Part shown: positions 1 through 11,202 of the stretch, piece after piece | Layout: every line of letters starts with the position of its first letter | Numbering within the stretch: the first letter of the stretch is position 1 | Assembly (NCBI RefSeq): GCF_017183135.1 | Contig: NZ_JADDXW010000003.1 | Location: 124,001 to 188,000 of the forward strand | From: Aurantimonas marina | GTDB taxonomy: Bacteria; Pseudomonadota; Alphaproteobacteria; Rhizobiales; Rhizobiaceae | Length of the DNA stretch: 64,000 nt | Direction of reading: 5' to 3' | The notes under the pieces: generated by a model | The model's database searches: none | Told to the model about the DNA's origin: nothing | The model's input: only the letters and a program-made list of their open reading frames with translations | Position numbers and translations under genes: made by a program

Positions 1-759
1 GCCCTGTTGGATTTGGTCTAAGCGGATAACGCCGTTAACAAGCCATACATCTGGATATAGGGAATGCGTTCCCATCGCCAAAAGCATTCCCCGCTCGGGG
101 TACTCTTCACCGAAGACCCGGCAAATCTCGGCAAGTGCTTTTTTCTCCCCATACTCCCGTGACCACTTGAAGAATGTTGCCTCCACCTCCCAGTCTTGAC
201 AGGTGCCTTCCCGCAAACCGTCCTGAGTACGATAGCGATAACGGAAGAAATATGGGCACGGGTGGTAAGGCGTGACTTCCTTGGCAAACATATCGGACTG
301 CGATCGGATCACATCGAAGCGACTTTGCTCTTTGGCGAGTTCGGTCTCAGTTTTCTTATCGGCTCTGAATTCGAGAACTTCGGGCTTGAGTAGCGCGAGA
401 CTACGCCCCTCTTCTCGCTCTTTTGCAAGGCTATGGACAATTGCGTTGGCGAGGAATTTTCCGCGCTCGGAGTGTCGGAGCTTTCCGACAACCTCTAACG
501 ACTGCTGATCAACGCGGCGGCTCTCGGTTCGTGAATCGTCTGGCGGTCTCCGCCATTTGAAGCGTATGCGATCCCACCGACCGAATTTTTGCCTCTCTTC
601 CAAATGCCTGAACGAGACAGGATAAAGGCGCAACCACCTACCGTAGAGGTCTAGGCCCGCGCAGCAGACCGTCTCTCCATGCCGCTTCCCAACCTGCGGA
701 GCAGCCTTGATTATCACTATTGCCTCGTCACTCCCCGAGTTAGCGGCTTGCTCCCCCAT
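1..759 (-). CDS. DUF488-partner protein, 3' end cut by window edge
   Basis: An uninterrupted minus-strand frame runs from an ATG at 759 to position 1 (253 codons, no stop), so the C terminus lies outside the window. A strong AGGGAGAG ribosome site precedes the ATG. The start overlaps the DUF488 gene by 20 bp, which suggests translational coupling. The product is soluble and rich in Arg and Trp: a GLDLYGRWLRLYP segment (35-47) is followed by GRWDRIRFKW (60-69), a charged linker (110-155), and a Cys-containing C-terminal part with PYHPCPYFFRYRYR (164-177) and GTHSLYPDVWL (230-240). I recall similar proteins next to DUF488 genes, possibly with paired OB-type folds, but that is recollection and not shown here. 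Function is unknown. Codon use is less GC-rich than in bkdA1 to its right, which hints at transfer. Confidence 0.8.
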   Translation of the reverse strand, partial: MGEQAANSGSDEAIVIIKAAPQVGKRHGETVCCAGLDLYGRWLRLYPVSFRHLEERQKFGRWDRIRFKWRRPPDDSRTESRRVDQQSLEVVGKLRHSERGKFLANAIVHSLAKEREEGRSLALLKPEVLEFRADKKTETELAKEQSRFDVIRSQSDMFAKEVTPYHPCPYFFRYRYRTQDGLREGTCQDWEVEATFFKWSREYGEKKALAEICRVFGEEYPERGMLLAMGTHSLYPDVWLVNGVIRLDQIQQG

Positions 760-1243
760 TCGCTCTCCCTGCAACCGGCCGCGACTTTCCGCGATCTTCC
801 ACAACTGCAATATGCACAATATTGAAGCCACCTTCACGCGCCAAGTGGTTAGCCACGATGCTGCGATGGCAATTTTCATGATGCTTCTCGAAGCAAAGCA
901 GGGTGGCCGTCCTACCAGAGGCCACTTCAATGCATTTACGCATATCTGCCTGCGCCCTATCCGAACGGAGATGATCTGCGAAGATTGCTCGGAATTCCCC
1001 GTACCGGCCGGCGCGAGCAGCCTCGCGTCCAGGCTTTGGATCTCCAAGGCCCTTTAAATGGAGATATTCGATCGATTTTTCCGCAAGACGGTCGGAGAGC
1101 GCCTTCTTTGAAAAGCCACGCTTACGAGAAATGGGCACATCGCGAACATCTATGAGGAGGTCGACGCCTGCATACCCCAAAGATTCGAGGAAGCTTTCAA
1201 TCGAAACTCCCTCATATCCGATCGTGAAAAGCTGATCAGCCAT
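740..1243 (-). CDS. DUF488 family protein
   Basis: 167 aa, soluble. The N terminus has the family FTIGYEG motif (6-12) and DVRDVP (32-37). The C-terminal half carries CFEKHHENCHR (117-127), the conserved Cys/Glu/His/Arg signature of DUF488. The biochemical activity of DUF488 is not established; the conserved Cys and His pattern suggests a catalytic or ligand-binding site. The start at 1243 is preceded by GAGG five bases upstream. It is the first gene of a two-gene unit with the partner that starts at 759. The unit stands between the window edge and an orphan bkdA1, has lower GC than its flank, and looks like an acquired cassette. Possible roles in DNA or stress defence are inference only. Confidence 0.9.
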   Translation of the reverse strand: MADQLFTIGYEGVSIESFLESLGYAGVDLLIDVRDVPISRKRGFSKKALSDRLAEKSIEYLHLKGLGDPKPGREAARAGRYGEFRAIFADHLRSDRAQADMRKCIEVASGRTATLLCFEKHHENCHRSIVANHLAREGGFNIVHIAVVEDRGKSRPVAGRANGGASR

Positions 1244-1364
1244 AAATCCTCGCTCAACATGCCAATGTCCCAGTTATTTCCGGTGGACCATTAGCAAGAC
1301 TGGATTTGATTCGTGGGGCACGCGAGCAACAGCGACAGAGCTGTTTATCAGCCTCAATGGTCGA

Positions 1365-2856
<1,492 letters not shown>

Positions 2857-2953
2857 CGCCAGAGCCAGTAGTCCATTCGAAGGGCCGGCGCCACCGCGGC
2901 CGGCCGAGGCGGATCGTCAGATCTGGTTCAACCGACCCGAAGCGACGACCGGG

Positions 2954-2969
2954 CCGGTCGAAAGACCGG
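2954..2969 (-). terminator. stem-loop after betB
   Basis: CCGGTC, GAAA tetraloop, GACCGG: a perfect 6-bp stem 15 bases past the betB stop on the minus strand. No T run follows, so termination is only possible, not certain. Confidence 0.4.
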
Positions 2970-2983
2970 TCGCCGCCCGCCCC

Positions 2984-4447
2984 TCAGTAGGGCGCCTCGC
3001 TGACGCCCATCTCGACATAGACCGACTTCACCTGGCTGTAATGCTCCAGCGCCGCGCGGCCGTTCTCGCGGCCGAGGCCGGAGCGCTTGACACCGCCGAA
3101 GGGCATTTCCACCGGTGTCAGATTATAGGCGTTGATCCAGCAGGTTCCGGCTGCAAGCTTCGCCACCACCCGATGGCCGCGCTGGATGTCCCTCGTATAG
3201 ACGCCGGCGGCGAGGCCGAACTCGGTGGCGTTGGCGCGCCGGATCGCCTCGGCCTCGTCGTCGAAGTCGAGAACGCACATCACGGGGCCGAAGATCTCCT
3301 CGCCGGCGATGCGCATGGCATCGGCAACGTCGGTGAAGACAGTCGGCTCGACGAAACTGCCGTGGGCAAAGCCCTCAACCTTTGCCGCATGGCCGCCGCA
3401 AGCGAGCGTCGCGCCCTCTTGCTGGCCGATCGCCAGATAGGAGAGCACCTTGTCGAACTGCGCCTTCGAGACTAACGGCCCGAGATCGGTATCCTCCTGC
3501 ATCGGATCGCCGAGCCTGATCTCCTTGACGCGATCGACCAGCTTTTCGACGAAGGCCGGCCGCACGGAACGCTCGACGAAGACGCGGGTGCCGTTGGAGC
3601 AGATCTGGCCGGTGGAATAGAAATTGCCGAGGATGGCGCCGGAGACCGCCGCGTCGAGGTCGGCGTCGGCGAAGACCAGAATCGGCGACTTGCCGCCGAG
3701 TTCCAGCGTCACGTGCTTGGTGGTCGCGGAGGCCGCTTCCATCACCCGCGCCCCCGTCGGCACCGAGCCGGTGACCGAAACCTTGGCTATCTTCGGATGG
3801 CCGGCGAGCGCGGCGCCGACGGCGCCCATGCCCTGGACGACGTTGAAGACGCCGGGCGGGACGCCCGCCTCGGACAGGATCTCGGCGAGCTTCAGTGCCG
3901 AGAGCGGCGTCACTTCGGACGGCTTGAAGATCATGGCGTTACCGCAGGCGAGTGCCGGCGCGGCTTTCCACGAGGCGATCTGGATCGGATAGTTCCAGGC
4001 CCCGATGCCGGCGCAGACGCCCAGCGGTTCACGCCGCGTATAGGCGAAGGAGCCGCCGAGATCAATGTATTCGCCGTTGATGTCGGCGGCGAGCGCACCG
4101 AAATATTCCAGGCAATCGGCACCCGAGGCCGCGTCCGCAACGAGCGTCTCGGCGATCGCCTTGCCGGTGTCGAGGGTCTCCAGTTCGGACAGATCCCGGT
4201 TGCGTTCACGCATGATCCCAGCCGCGTGGCGCAGGATGCGGCCGCGCTCGGCGCCGGTCATTGCCGCCCAAACCACCTGCCCTCGCTCGGCCGCATCCAC
4301 CGCCCGCTCGATCAGCGCCGGCGTCGCGGCACGCAGCCGGGCGATCACCTCGCCGGTCGCCGGATAGATGCTATCGAAGGCCGCGCCGGCCTCGTCTTCG
4401 GCATAGAGGCCGTCGATATAGTGGGAAGCCGTCGGCTGCGCGCGCAT
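2984..4447 (-). CDS. betB: betaine aldehyde dehydrogenase
   Basis: 487 aa from the ATG at 4447 ([13 protein letters not shown]), the normal BetB length and N terminus. An ATG at 4465 would add six residues but has no ribosome site, whereas AAAAGGA stands nine bases before 4447. The enzyme oxidises betaine aldehyde to glycine betaine with NAD(P)+, for osmoprotection or choline catabolism. Visible features are the Rossmann part with GAWNYP, the general base Glu in LELGGKSP (about 249) and the nucleophile Cys in GQICSNG (about 283). betA, betI and betC are not alongside, so the choline dehydrogenase must be encoded elsewhere. Another aldehyde as substrate cannot be excluded, but similarity to rhizobial BetB is strong. 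Confidence 0.93.
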   Translation of the reverse strand: MRAQPTASHYIDGLYAEDEAGAAFDSIYPATGEVIARLRAATPALIERAVDAAERGQVVWAAMTGAERGRILRHAAGIMRERNRDLSELETLDTGKAIAETLVADAASGADCLEYFGALAADINGEYIDLGGSFAYTRREPLGVCAGIGAWNYPIQIASWKAAPALACGNAMIFKPSEVTPLSALKLAEILSEAGVPPGVFNVVQGMGAVGAALAGHPKIAKVSVTGSVPTGARVMEAASATTKHVTLELGGKSPILVFADADLDAAVSGAILGNFYSTGQICSNGTRVFVERSVRPAFVEKLVDRVKEIRLGDPMQEDTDLGPLVSKAQFDKVLSYLAIGQQEGATLACGGHAAKVEGFAHGSFVEPTVFTDVADAMRIAGEEIFGPVMCVLDFDDEAEAIRRANATEFGLAAGVYTRDIQRGHRVVAKLAAGTCWINAYNLTPVEMPFGGVKRSGLGRENGRAALEHYSQVKSVYVEMGVSEAPY

Positions 4448-4486
4448 GGGCGGTGTCCTTTTCATCCGTTGGACGGAGTTCTAGCG

Positions 4487-4505
4487 GGCCGAACCCGGTT
4501 CGGCC
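4487..4505. promoter_or_regulatory. perfect palindrome upstream of betB
   Basis: GGCCGAAC, CCG, GTTCGGCC: 8-bp perfect arms with a 3-base centre, 40 bp upstream of the betB start and in the divergent gap before the gene at 4709. It could be an operator or an mRNA hairpin. The rest of the gap (4506-4708) shows nothing I can name. Confidence 0.4.
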
Positions 4506-4708
4506 ACCGGGAAGGATCGATATTGAAAGCGTGATCGAGCCCGCTTATTTGAGGATCCAGGCTAAGGGAGCCTGCCGCTCGCGGGCGAAAGCCTTGGTGA
4601 ATTCCCTTCTCGATCATCCGTGACGCCATCAGCGATGGCATGCGGCCGGACGGCAATCGCGAGCCCCGAACCTCGACGTCGCATGTGCAACCCGCGAAAG
4701 GTACGCAG

Positions 4709-5149
4709 ATGACCGGCATACAATCGATTCCCACCGTCGACACGCTCAAGGCCCAGGCCAAGCGCCTCAGGGCCGGCCTCGAGCAGGACGGCCATACTTT
4801 CACCCATAGCGCGACGCTGGAACTCGTCGCCCGCCAGCACGGGTTTCGCGACTGGAACACGCTGCACGCTTCGGCGGAGCAGGACCGGACCGTCGCCGAT
4901 CTCTTGATCGGATCGGCGGTCGCCGGGCGCTATCTCGGCCAGCGCTTCACCGGCGAGTTGATCGCCTTGCAGCGATTGTCGAAGAGCGGCCGCTTTCGGG
5001 CCACCATCCAGTTCGACGCGCCGGTCGATGTCGTCGCCTTCGAGAGCTTCTCGGCGTTCCGGCGGCGGGTGACCGTCACGATCGACGCCGTGGGCGCGAC
5101 GGCGGAGAAGACCTCCGATGGCCGGCCGCACCTCGAACTCACGCTCTGA
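4709..5149 (+). CDS. glyoxalase-superfamily-type small protein
   Basis: 146 aa from the ATG at 4709, which has GAAAGG eight bases upstream; an earlier ATG in frame at 4640 has no ribosome site. The N-terminal half (residues 9-52) contains TLKAQAKRLRAGL, THSATLELVARQHGFRDWNTLHA, a helical module often annotated as a glyoxalase-related domain in alphaproteobacterial proteins. The C-terminal half (65-146) is a beta-rich segment of unclear family. No metal-binding glyoxalase residues are evident, so enzymatic activity is doubtful. It is read away from betB and toward the DUF427 gene 140 bases on. Function unknown. Confidence 0.75.
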   Translation: MTGIQSIPTVDTLKAQAKRLRAGLEQDGHTFTHSATLELVARQHGFRDWNTLHASAEQDRTVADLLIGSAVAGRYLGQRFTGELIALQRLSKSGRFRATIQFDAPVDVVAFESFSAFRRRVTVTIDAVGATAEKTSDGRPHLELTL

Positions 5150-5291
5150 GCGGAGCCTCAGCAACAAGCCGGGCGGCCCTTCCGCCCGGCGTCGCGGCGC
5201 CGAAAACAGACCATTTGCCGCGGATGAGGAACCGTCCGTCGCCGGCTCGATTGTCCTTGCGAGACAGACACGCTTGCAAGGAGCCTTCGCC

Positions 5292-5657
5292 ATGACCGCC
5301 GACATTGTCCATCGCACGAAAGACCGCATCAGCATCGAGCCGGCCAAAGGTCCGGTGAACGTCACCTTCCATGACGCGATCATCGCCTCGGCGGACAACG
5401 CGCTGGTGCTGCGGGAAACCGGCTACGATCCCGTCTACTATATCCCGAAGGACAGGGTGGAGATGGCTTTCCTGCAGGAAACCGACCATCGCACGACCTG
5501 CCCGTTCAAGGGAGAGGCACGCTACTGGTCGATCTCGGCCGAGGGCGTCGGCGCCGAAAATGCCGTCTGGGCCTATGACAACCCGCAGGAAGGCGTGAAG
5601 GAGATCGCCGGACACATGGCCTTCGACAAGCGCCATTTCACCATCGACGCGCTCTGA
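5292..5657 (+). CDS. DUF427 domain protein
   Basis: 121 aa, start at 5292 behind a perfect AAGGAG at 5278-5283. The protein matches the DUF427 fold: VRV-type first strands around KGPVNVTFHDAIIA, then LRETGYDPVYYIPKDRV, and the family hallmark TTCPFKGEARYWS (about 74-86). DUF427 proteins are small beta-barrel proteins of unknown activity, single-domain here. It is followed on the opposite strand by the SelW-like gene. I see no cofactor motif beyond the single conserved Cys. Confidence 0.9.
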   Translation: MTADIVHRTKDRISIEPAKGPVNVTFHDAIIASADNALVLRETGYDPVYYIPKDRVEMAFLQETDHRTTCPFKGEARYWSISAEGVGAENAVWAYDNPQEGVKEIAGHMAFDKRHFTIDAL

Positions 5658-5715
5658 ACAGCCTCGGAAACGGCCGCGGGTCACGGGGCCGCCGCGTCGA
5701 GTTCGCGACGCGGAT

Positions 5716-6003
5716 TCAGCGATCGCTGTGGCCGAGGTCGCGGGCCGGGTCAAGCCGGTCGCGTACACGCTGCTTGAGGATTTTCGCCTCGGGAAACCCG
5801 CCATCGGCCTTGCGATCCCAGATCCTCGCGCCGTCGTAGCAAATTTCGAAGACGCCGCCCGTGCCGGGAACGAGGGCCACCTCACCCAGGTCGAGGCCGA
5901 AGGTCGATAGAAGCTCCTGCGCCATCCAGCCGGCGCGCAACAGCCATCGGCATTGTGTACAATAGGTGATGGTGATCCGCGGGGCGGTGTTCTTCTCGCT
6001 CAT
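5716..6003 (-). CDS. SelT/SelW/SelH (Rdx) family protein
   Basis: 95 aa with the thioredoxin-like Rdx fold: an ITITYCTQCRWLLRAGW segment (10-26) carries the CxxC redox pair (Cys15, Cys18), followed by the family pattern GTGGVFEI (47-54) and GFPEAKILKQRVRD (69-82). Bacterial SelW-like proteins use Cys in place of selenocysteine. A thiol-redox role is inferred from the family; partners are unknown. It is divergent from the potassium channel at 6021, with only 17 bases between the annotated starts, so one of the two starts may be further in. Confidence 0.9.
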   Translation of the reverse strand: MSEKNTAPRITITYCTQCRWLLRAGWMAQELLSTFGLDLGEVALVPGTGGVFEICYDGARIWDRKADGGFPEAKILKQRVRDRLDPARDLGHSDR

Positions 6004-6020
6004 CGCTTCGTTCCTTCCCT

Positions 6021-6926
6021 ATGGCCGCGGTCCGGCGCCGCGTGTTAACGCCCCCTTCGCACGGACTGGTTCACACTGTCCTTCCCGCGAGCGAACCCTT
6101 GGCCTCGATGCTTCGAACCTTCTTTCCCGCAACCGATATCCATGGCCGAAGCTTCAGGACGCGTTTCACCCGGGCGCGGGTCAGGCTGCGCCGCCTCTAT
6201 CATGGCCATTCGCGCATAGCGCTGCGCTTCCAGATGGCGGTCCTCATCGTCGATCTGGCGATCATCGCCCTGTTCATCGCCAGTCCGGTGCTGCGCGAGA
6301 CCCGCTGGTTCCTCTATATCGACTACTCGGTCGCCGCCGTGCTGGCGCTCGACATCGCGGGGCGCGGCTTCGCCGCCCGCGAACCCCTGCGCTGGCTGCG
6401 GCAGCCCTTTGTCCTTCTCGACCTGCTCATCCTGGCGTCGCTGCTCATGCCCTACTGGCTGTTCAATATCGGTTTCCTGCGGATCATCCGGCTGTGGTCG
6501 ATCTCGCAGAGCGGCGTGCTGTGGCGACCACTGCGGCGGCACGGTTATCAGGAGTGGGAGTTGCCGGCGCGCGCCATCGTCAATCTGGTGACATTCCTGT
6601 TTCTGGCGACCGGCTTCGTCTATACGACCTTCTTCCGGACCGGATCGGGGATCGAGGGATATCTCGACGCGCTCTATTTCACCGTCGCCTCGGTGACGAC
6701 AACGGGCTATGGCGACATCACCCTCGGCGGGCCCTGGGGCAAGCTCACCTCGATCGTCATCATGATCATCGGCATCTCGCTGTTCGTGCGGCTCGCCCAG
6801 GCGGTGTTTCGCCCCAACAAGGTGCATTTCCCTTGCCCGCAATGCGGCCTGCAACGCCACGAGCCGGATGCGGTCCACTGCAAGGCCTGCGGCTATCCCT
6901 TGAAAATTCCCGACCACGAAAGCTAA
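6021..6926 (+). CDS. voltage-gated-type K+ channel with C-terminal zinc ribbon
   Basis: 301 aa from 6021. An in-frame ATG at 6108 (MLRTFFPATD) is equally plausible, because 6021 sits 17 bases from the divergent start and has no ribosome site. Hydrophobic segments at about 72-90, 98-114, 130-147, 150-160, 185-203 and 243-260 give the six-helix plan. The selectivity filter TTTGYGD lies at 226-232 with the pore helix TVASV before it. The S4-like segment (GFLRIIRLW) holds only two Arg, so voltage sensing may be weak. After the last helix comes a zinc ribbon CPQC...CKAC (Cys272, 275, 287, 290), a small cytosolic module for metal or redox sensing (inference). It is convergent with gnd. Confidence 0.9.
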   Translation: MAAVRRRVLTPPSHGLVHTVLPASEPLASMLRTFFPATDIHGRSFRTRFTRARVRLRRLYHGHSRIALRFQMAVLIVDLAIIALFIASPVLRETRWFLYIDYSVAAVLALDIAGRGFAAREPLRWLRQPFVLLDLLILASLLMPYWLFNIGFLRIIRLWSISQSGVLWRPLRRHGYQEWELPARAIVNLVTFLFLATGFVYTTFFRTGSGIEGYLDALYFTVASVTTTGYGDITLGGPWGKLTSIVIMIIGISLFVRLAQAVFRPNKVHFPCPQCGLQRHEPDAVHCKACGYPLKIPDHES

Positions 6927-6942
6927 TCGCGGCGGAGGGTCG

Positions 6943-8367
6943 TCAGACGGCCGGCCAGCGATGGTGGAACACACCATCCTTGTCGAGGCGCCGGAAGGTG
7001 TGGGCGCCGAAGAGGTCGCGCTGGGCCTGGGTCAGATTGGTCGTGCCGCGCGCCCGGCGATAATCGTCGAAATAGGCAAGCGCCGCCGACAGGGCCGGCA
7101 CCGGAATGCCGACGAGCGCCGCCTTGGCGACGACCTGGCGCAACGCCATCTGGGCCGCCGCGACGCGGGCAACGAAATCGGCTGCCTGCAGCAGATTGAC
7201 GACACTTCCGGCGTCGTAGGCCTTTGCGATATCATCGAGAAAGCGCGAGCGGATGATGCAGCCGGCCCGCCAGATGCGGGCGATCTCGCCGAGCGGCAGG
7301 TTCCAGCCATATTCCTCCGAGGCCGCCGCCATGGTTGCGTAGCCCTGGGCATAGGCGATGATCTTGGCCGTCTCCAACGCCTGTTCCATCTCGGCGATGT
7401 CGTCGGCTTCGTCGCCGAACCGGCTTGTCTCGATCTCAACGTCCCGATAGAGCGCGGAGGCCTTCTCACGCTCACCCCGGTGGGACGACACGCCGCGTGC
7501 CGAGACCGCCGCCTCGATCGTCGTCGCGCCGACGCCGAGCTTTTGCGCCTCGATGACCGCCCAGCGGCCGGTGCCCTTCTGCCCCGCCTCGTCGACGATC
7601 ACATCGACCATCGGGCGGCTCGTTTCGGGGTCGGTCTCGGCGAGCGTCACGGCGGTTATCTCGATGAGGTAGGAGGCGAGGCCGCGCGTGTTCCAGTCGA
7701 TGAAGATCTTGGCCATCGCGGCCGGCTCCAGGCCGATGCCGTCGCGCATGATGCCGTAGATTTCCGCGATCATCTGCATGTCGGCATATTCGATGCCGTT
7801 GTGAATGGTCTTGACGAAGTGGCCGGCGCCGTCGGGTCCGAGCCAGGCGACGCAAGGCTCGCCCTCGTATTTTGCCGCGATCTTCGCAAGGATCGGTTCG
7901 AGCAGCGGATAGGTTTCGCGAGCGCCGCCGACCATGATCGAGGGCCCATGCCGCGCGCCGAGTTCGCCGCCGGAGACCCCCATGCCGACGAAGTGCAGGC
8001 CGGTTGCCTCGACGGCGGTCGAGCGGCGGACCGTGTCGTTGAAATCGGCATTGCCGGCATCGATCATTACGTCGCCGGGCGACAGCAGCGGCGTGACCCG
8101 CGCCATCTCGTCATCGACGAGCTTGCCGGCTGGCACCATGAACAGCACCAGCCGCGGCGCCTTCAGGGCGGATACGAATTCTTCCAGCGTTTCCGTCGGC
8201 AGGACGTTGTCACCGATCCCGGGATTGTCGTCGCGCAACGCAAAAGCTTTTGAGGTGGTGCGGTTGTGGACCGCGACCTTGAAGCCGTTCTCGGCGATGT
8301 TGAGGGCGAGATTGGCGCCCATCGTGCCGAGTCCCAGAACGCCGATGTCGGCCTGACCGTCGCTCAT
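6943..8367 (-). CDS. gnd: 6-phosphogluconate dehydrogenase, decarboxylating
   Basis: 474 aa, full length. It converts 6-phosphogluconate to ribulose 5-phosphate, CO2 and NADPH in the oxidative pentose phosphate pathway, in the cytosol. The N terminus has the NADP Rossmann motif GLGTMGANLA (11-20), then substrate loop GVSGGELGARHGPSIM (130-145), and KTIHNGIEYADMQ (about 185-197) with catalytic Lys and the Asn that binds substrate. The C terminus ends FRRLDKDGVFHHRW, as in long-type Gnd. There is no zwf or pgl beside it. The start at 8367 has GGAGGATGACGG upstream. Confidence 0.97.
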   Translation of the reverse strand: MSDGQADIGVLGLGTMGANLALNIAENGFKVAVHNRTTSKAFALRDDNPGIGDNVLPTETLEEFVSALKAPRLVLFMVPAGKLVDDEMARVTPLLSPGDVMIDAGNADFNDTVRRSTAVEATGLHFVGMGVSGGELGARHGPSIMVGGARETYPLLEPILAKIAAKYEGEPCVAWLGPDGAGHFVKTIHNGIEYADMQMIAEIYGIMRDGIGLEPAAMAKIFIDWNTRGLASYLIEITAVTLAETDPETSRPMVDVIVDEAGQKGTGRWAVIEAQKLGVGATTIEAAVSARGVSSHRGEREKASALYRDVEIETSRFGDEADDIAEMEQALETAKIIAYAQGYATMAAASEEYGWNLPLGEIARIWRAGCIIRSRFLDDIAKAYDAGSVVNLLQAADFVARVAAAQMALRQVVAKAALVGIPVPALSAALAYFDDYRRARGTTNLTQAQRDLFGAHTFRRLDKDGVFHHRWPAV

Positions 8368-8420
8368 CCCGTCATCCTCCTCCTTGTCGAATTTTGGCTC
8401 TCACCATGGCCGCGAACGGC

Positions 8421-9178
8421 TCAGCTTTTCAGCCGGTAGCCGGTGCGGAAAATCCAGCCGATCACGCCGAGACTCAGCAACAGGAATACCAGCGTCATCG
8501 TCAGACTGATGCCGATCGAGACGTCCGACGTGCCGTAGAACGCCCAGCGGAAGCCGCTGATCAGGTAGACCACCGGATTGACCATGCTGACGTCTTGCCA
8601 GAACTCCGGCAGCATCCTGATCGAATAGAAACTGCCGCCGAGAAAGGCTAGCGGCGTCACGATCAACAGCGGCACGAGCTGCAACTTCTCGAAGCCATCA
8701 GCCCAGATGCCGATGATGAAGCCAAACAGCGAGAAGGTGATCGCCGTCAGGACCAGAAAGACGATCATCCAGACCGGATGCTCGATCCTGAGATCGACGA
8801 ACAGCGCGGCCGTGGCGAGGATGATCAGCCCGAGCATCACCGATTTCGTCGCCGCGGCGCCGACATAGCCGAGCACGATCTCGAAGGCGGAAATCGGCGC
8901 CGACAGGATCTCGTAGATCGTGCCGACGAATTTCGGAAAATAGATGCCGAAGGCCGCGTTGGTCAGGCTCTGGGTCAACAGCGACAGCATGATCAGGCCG
9001 GGCACGATGAAGGCGCCGTAGGAGATGCCATCGATCTCGGTGATGCGCGACCCGATCGCCGCGCCGAACACCACGAAATAGAGCGAGGTCGAAATCACCG
9101 GCGAAATCACGCTCTGCATGACGGTGCGCCAGGTGCGGGCCATCTCGAACAAATAGATCGCGCGGACGGCCTGAAAAT

Positions 9179-9182
<4 letters not shown>
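8421..9182 (-). CDS. ABC-2 type transporter permease (YadH-like)
   Basis: 253 aa, integral membrane, six hydrophobic segments (about 21-40, 56-75, 106-130, 138-165, 172-190, 228-247). It has the ABC2_membrane family layout and the typical C terminus [14 protein letters not shown]. It is read after the ATPase at 9179-10105 with an ATGA overlap, so the pair is translationally coupled. Size and sequence resemble E. coli YadH. The family moves drugs, lipids or polysaccharides outward; the substrate is unknown. Confidence 0.92.
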
Positions 9183-10105
<923 letters not shown>

Positions 10106-10388
10106 GGACGGCCTTGAGAACCGGGCTGGCTCGGCGCCGGGCACCGCATGATGCAGCGCCGACGACTCGACATCATGCGTCGAAATAGCCCTTTCGTCGA
10201 ATTCGGCCAGAGGCTGACGGTGTCGCAGGGAATGCGCAGTCCGCCGATCGACGCGCTTCGATGCAACGGAGCGCAGTCATGGACCATCGACAGAGCTTCA
10301 GCTCCAAGGCTGGATGCGTCACGTGGCGGCGATGCCGCAGGCGGCATGTGGCCGGTCGTCTCCGGCCGAGTCGCCGACAGGACTTGGC

Positions 10389-10547
10389 TCAGAAGCCGTA
10401 GCCGCGCGGCTGGAAACGGCCCTGGTCGACCTCGCGCATGCGGCGCTCCAGATCAGCCATCGAGATGGACTGGTCCAAATAGGCCCGGACCCGGTCCTGT
10501 TCGCGGTTGCGGCGGAATGCGCCGCGAATCGTGTCGGTGATGTTCAT
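10389..10547 (-). CDS. DUF3563 family small protein
   Basis: 52 aa, ATG at 10547 preceded by GAAGGAGA. Longer upstream reading in the same frame lacks a start with a ribosome site. Sequence MNITDTIRGAFRRN... with VRAYLDQSISMADLERRMREVD (about 21-42) matches the DUF3563 pattern of a short helical protein. Function is unknown in the family; many rhizobial members are small stress-type proteins. The neighbours are the ABC exporter and the DUF1232 gene. The gap 10106-10388 shows nothing I can name. Confidence 0.85.
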   Translation of the reverse strand: MNITDTIRGAFRRNREQDRVRAYLDQSISMADLERRMREVDQGRFQPRGYGF

Positions 10548-10702
10548 GGCATTCTCCTTCCCGGCGAAAATGGCCATCCTTGTGCAGCGCAGCAATAGAC
10601 TTGAGCGCAACGCTGCCATGTCCTGCAAACAGAGCGACGGTAAGGATTTGGTAAGGATCAATGTTTCGTCCGCAGCGGATGCCTGCGGATGCCTGCGGGC
10701 GC

Positions 10703-11095
10703 TCAGCTCGTCTTTGCAGGCCACGCCCACAGTGCGACCGCCGCCAAACCGACCAACCACAGCGCCACGACGACCACCGCCGCCACGCGGCTGACGGGGC
10801 GCCCAGAGCGCGCCTCGGCCGCGACCCGGAACTCGGCCATCAGCGCCGGCGGCACCAACCGAATGGCCAGAAAAATGCCGAGCGGCACGATCAGAAGATC
10901 GTCGAGATAGCCCAGCACCGGAATGAAATCGGGAATGAGGTCGATCGGCGACAGGGCGTAGGCGGCGACCGATGCGGCCAGCAGTTTCGCGAACAGCGGC
11001 GTTCGCAGATCACGCGCGGCGATCCAGAGTGCAACGACGTCGCGTTTCAGATCGCGCGCCCAAGCTTTCAGACGGGGCCACAGAGGTTTGCTCAT
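10703..11095 (-). CDS. DUF1232 (YkvA) family membrane protein
   Basis: 130 aa. The family core AAYALSPIDLIPDFIPVLGYLDDLLIVPLGIFLAIRL begins at residue 44, with the conserved SPIDLIPDFIP stretch and the hydrophobic run after it. A C-terminal segment (106-125) forms a second helix. DUF1232 proteins are short inner-membrane proteins of unknown role. It shares its strand with the ABC pair, DUF3563 and the Gre-like gene. Confidence 0.9.
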   Translation of the reverse strand: MSKPLWPRLKAWARDLKRDVVALWIAARDLRTPLFAKLLAASVAAYALSPIDLIPDFIPVLGYLDDLLIVPLGIFLAIRLVPPALMAEFRVAAEARSGRPVSRVAAVVVVALWLVGLAAVALWAWPAKTS

Positions 11096-11202
11096 GCTCG
11101 ACCCCGCAAGATAGTATCAGGAGAGGGGCGGTCCGTCGGCGCCGCCTTTGTTTCACGTGAATCGTTGCCGCGCCCGCCGCTCTTTATGACATCGGCCTCA
11201 GT

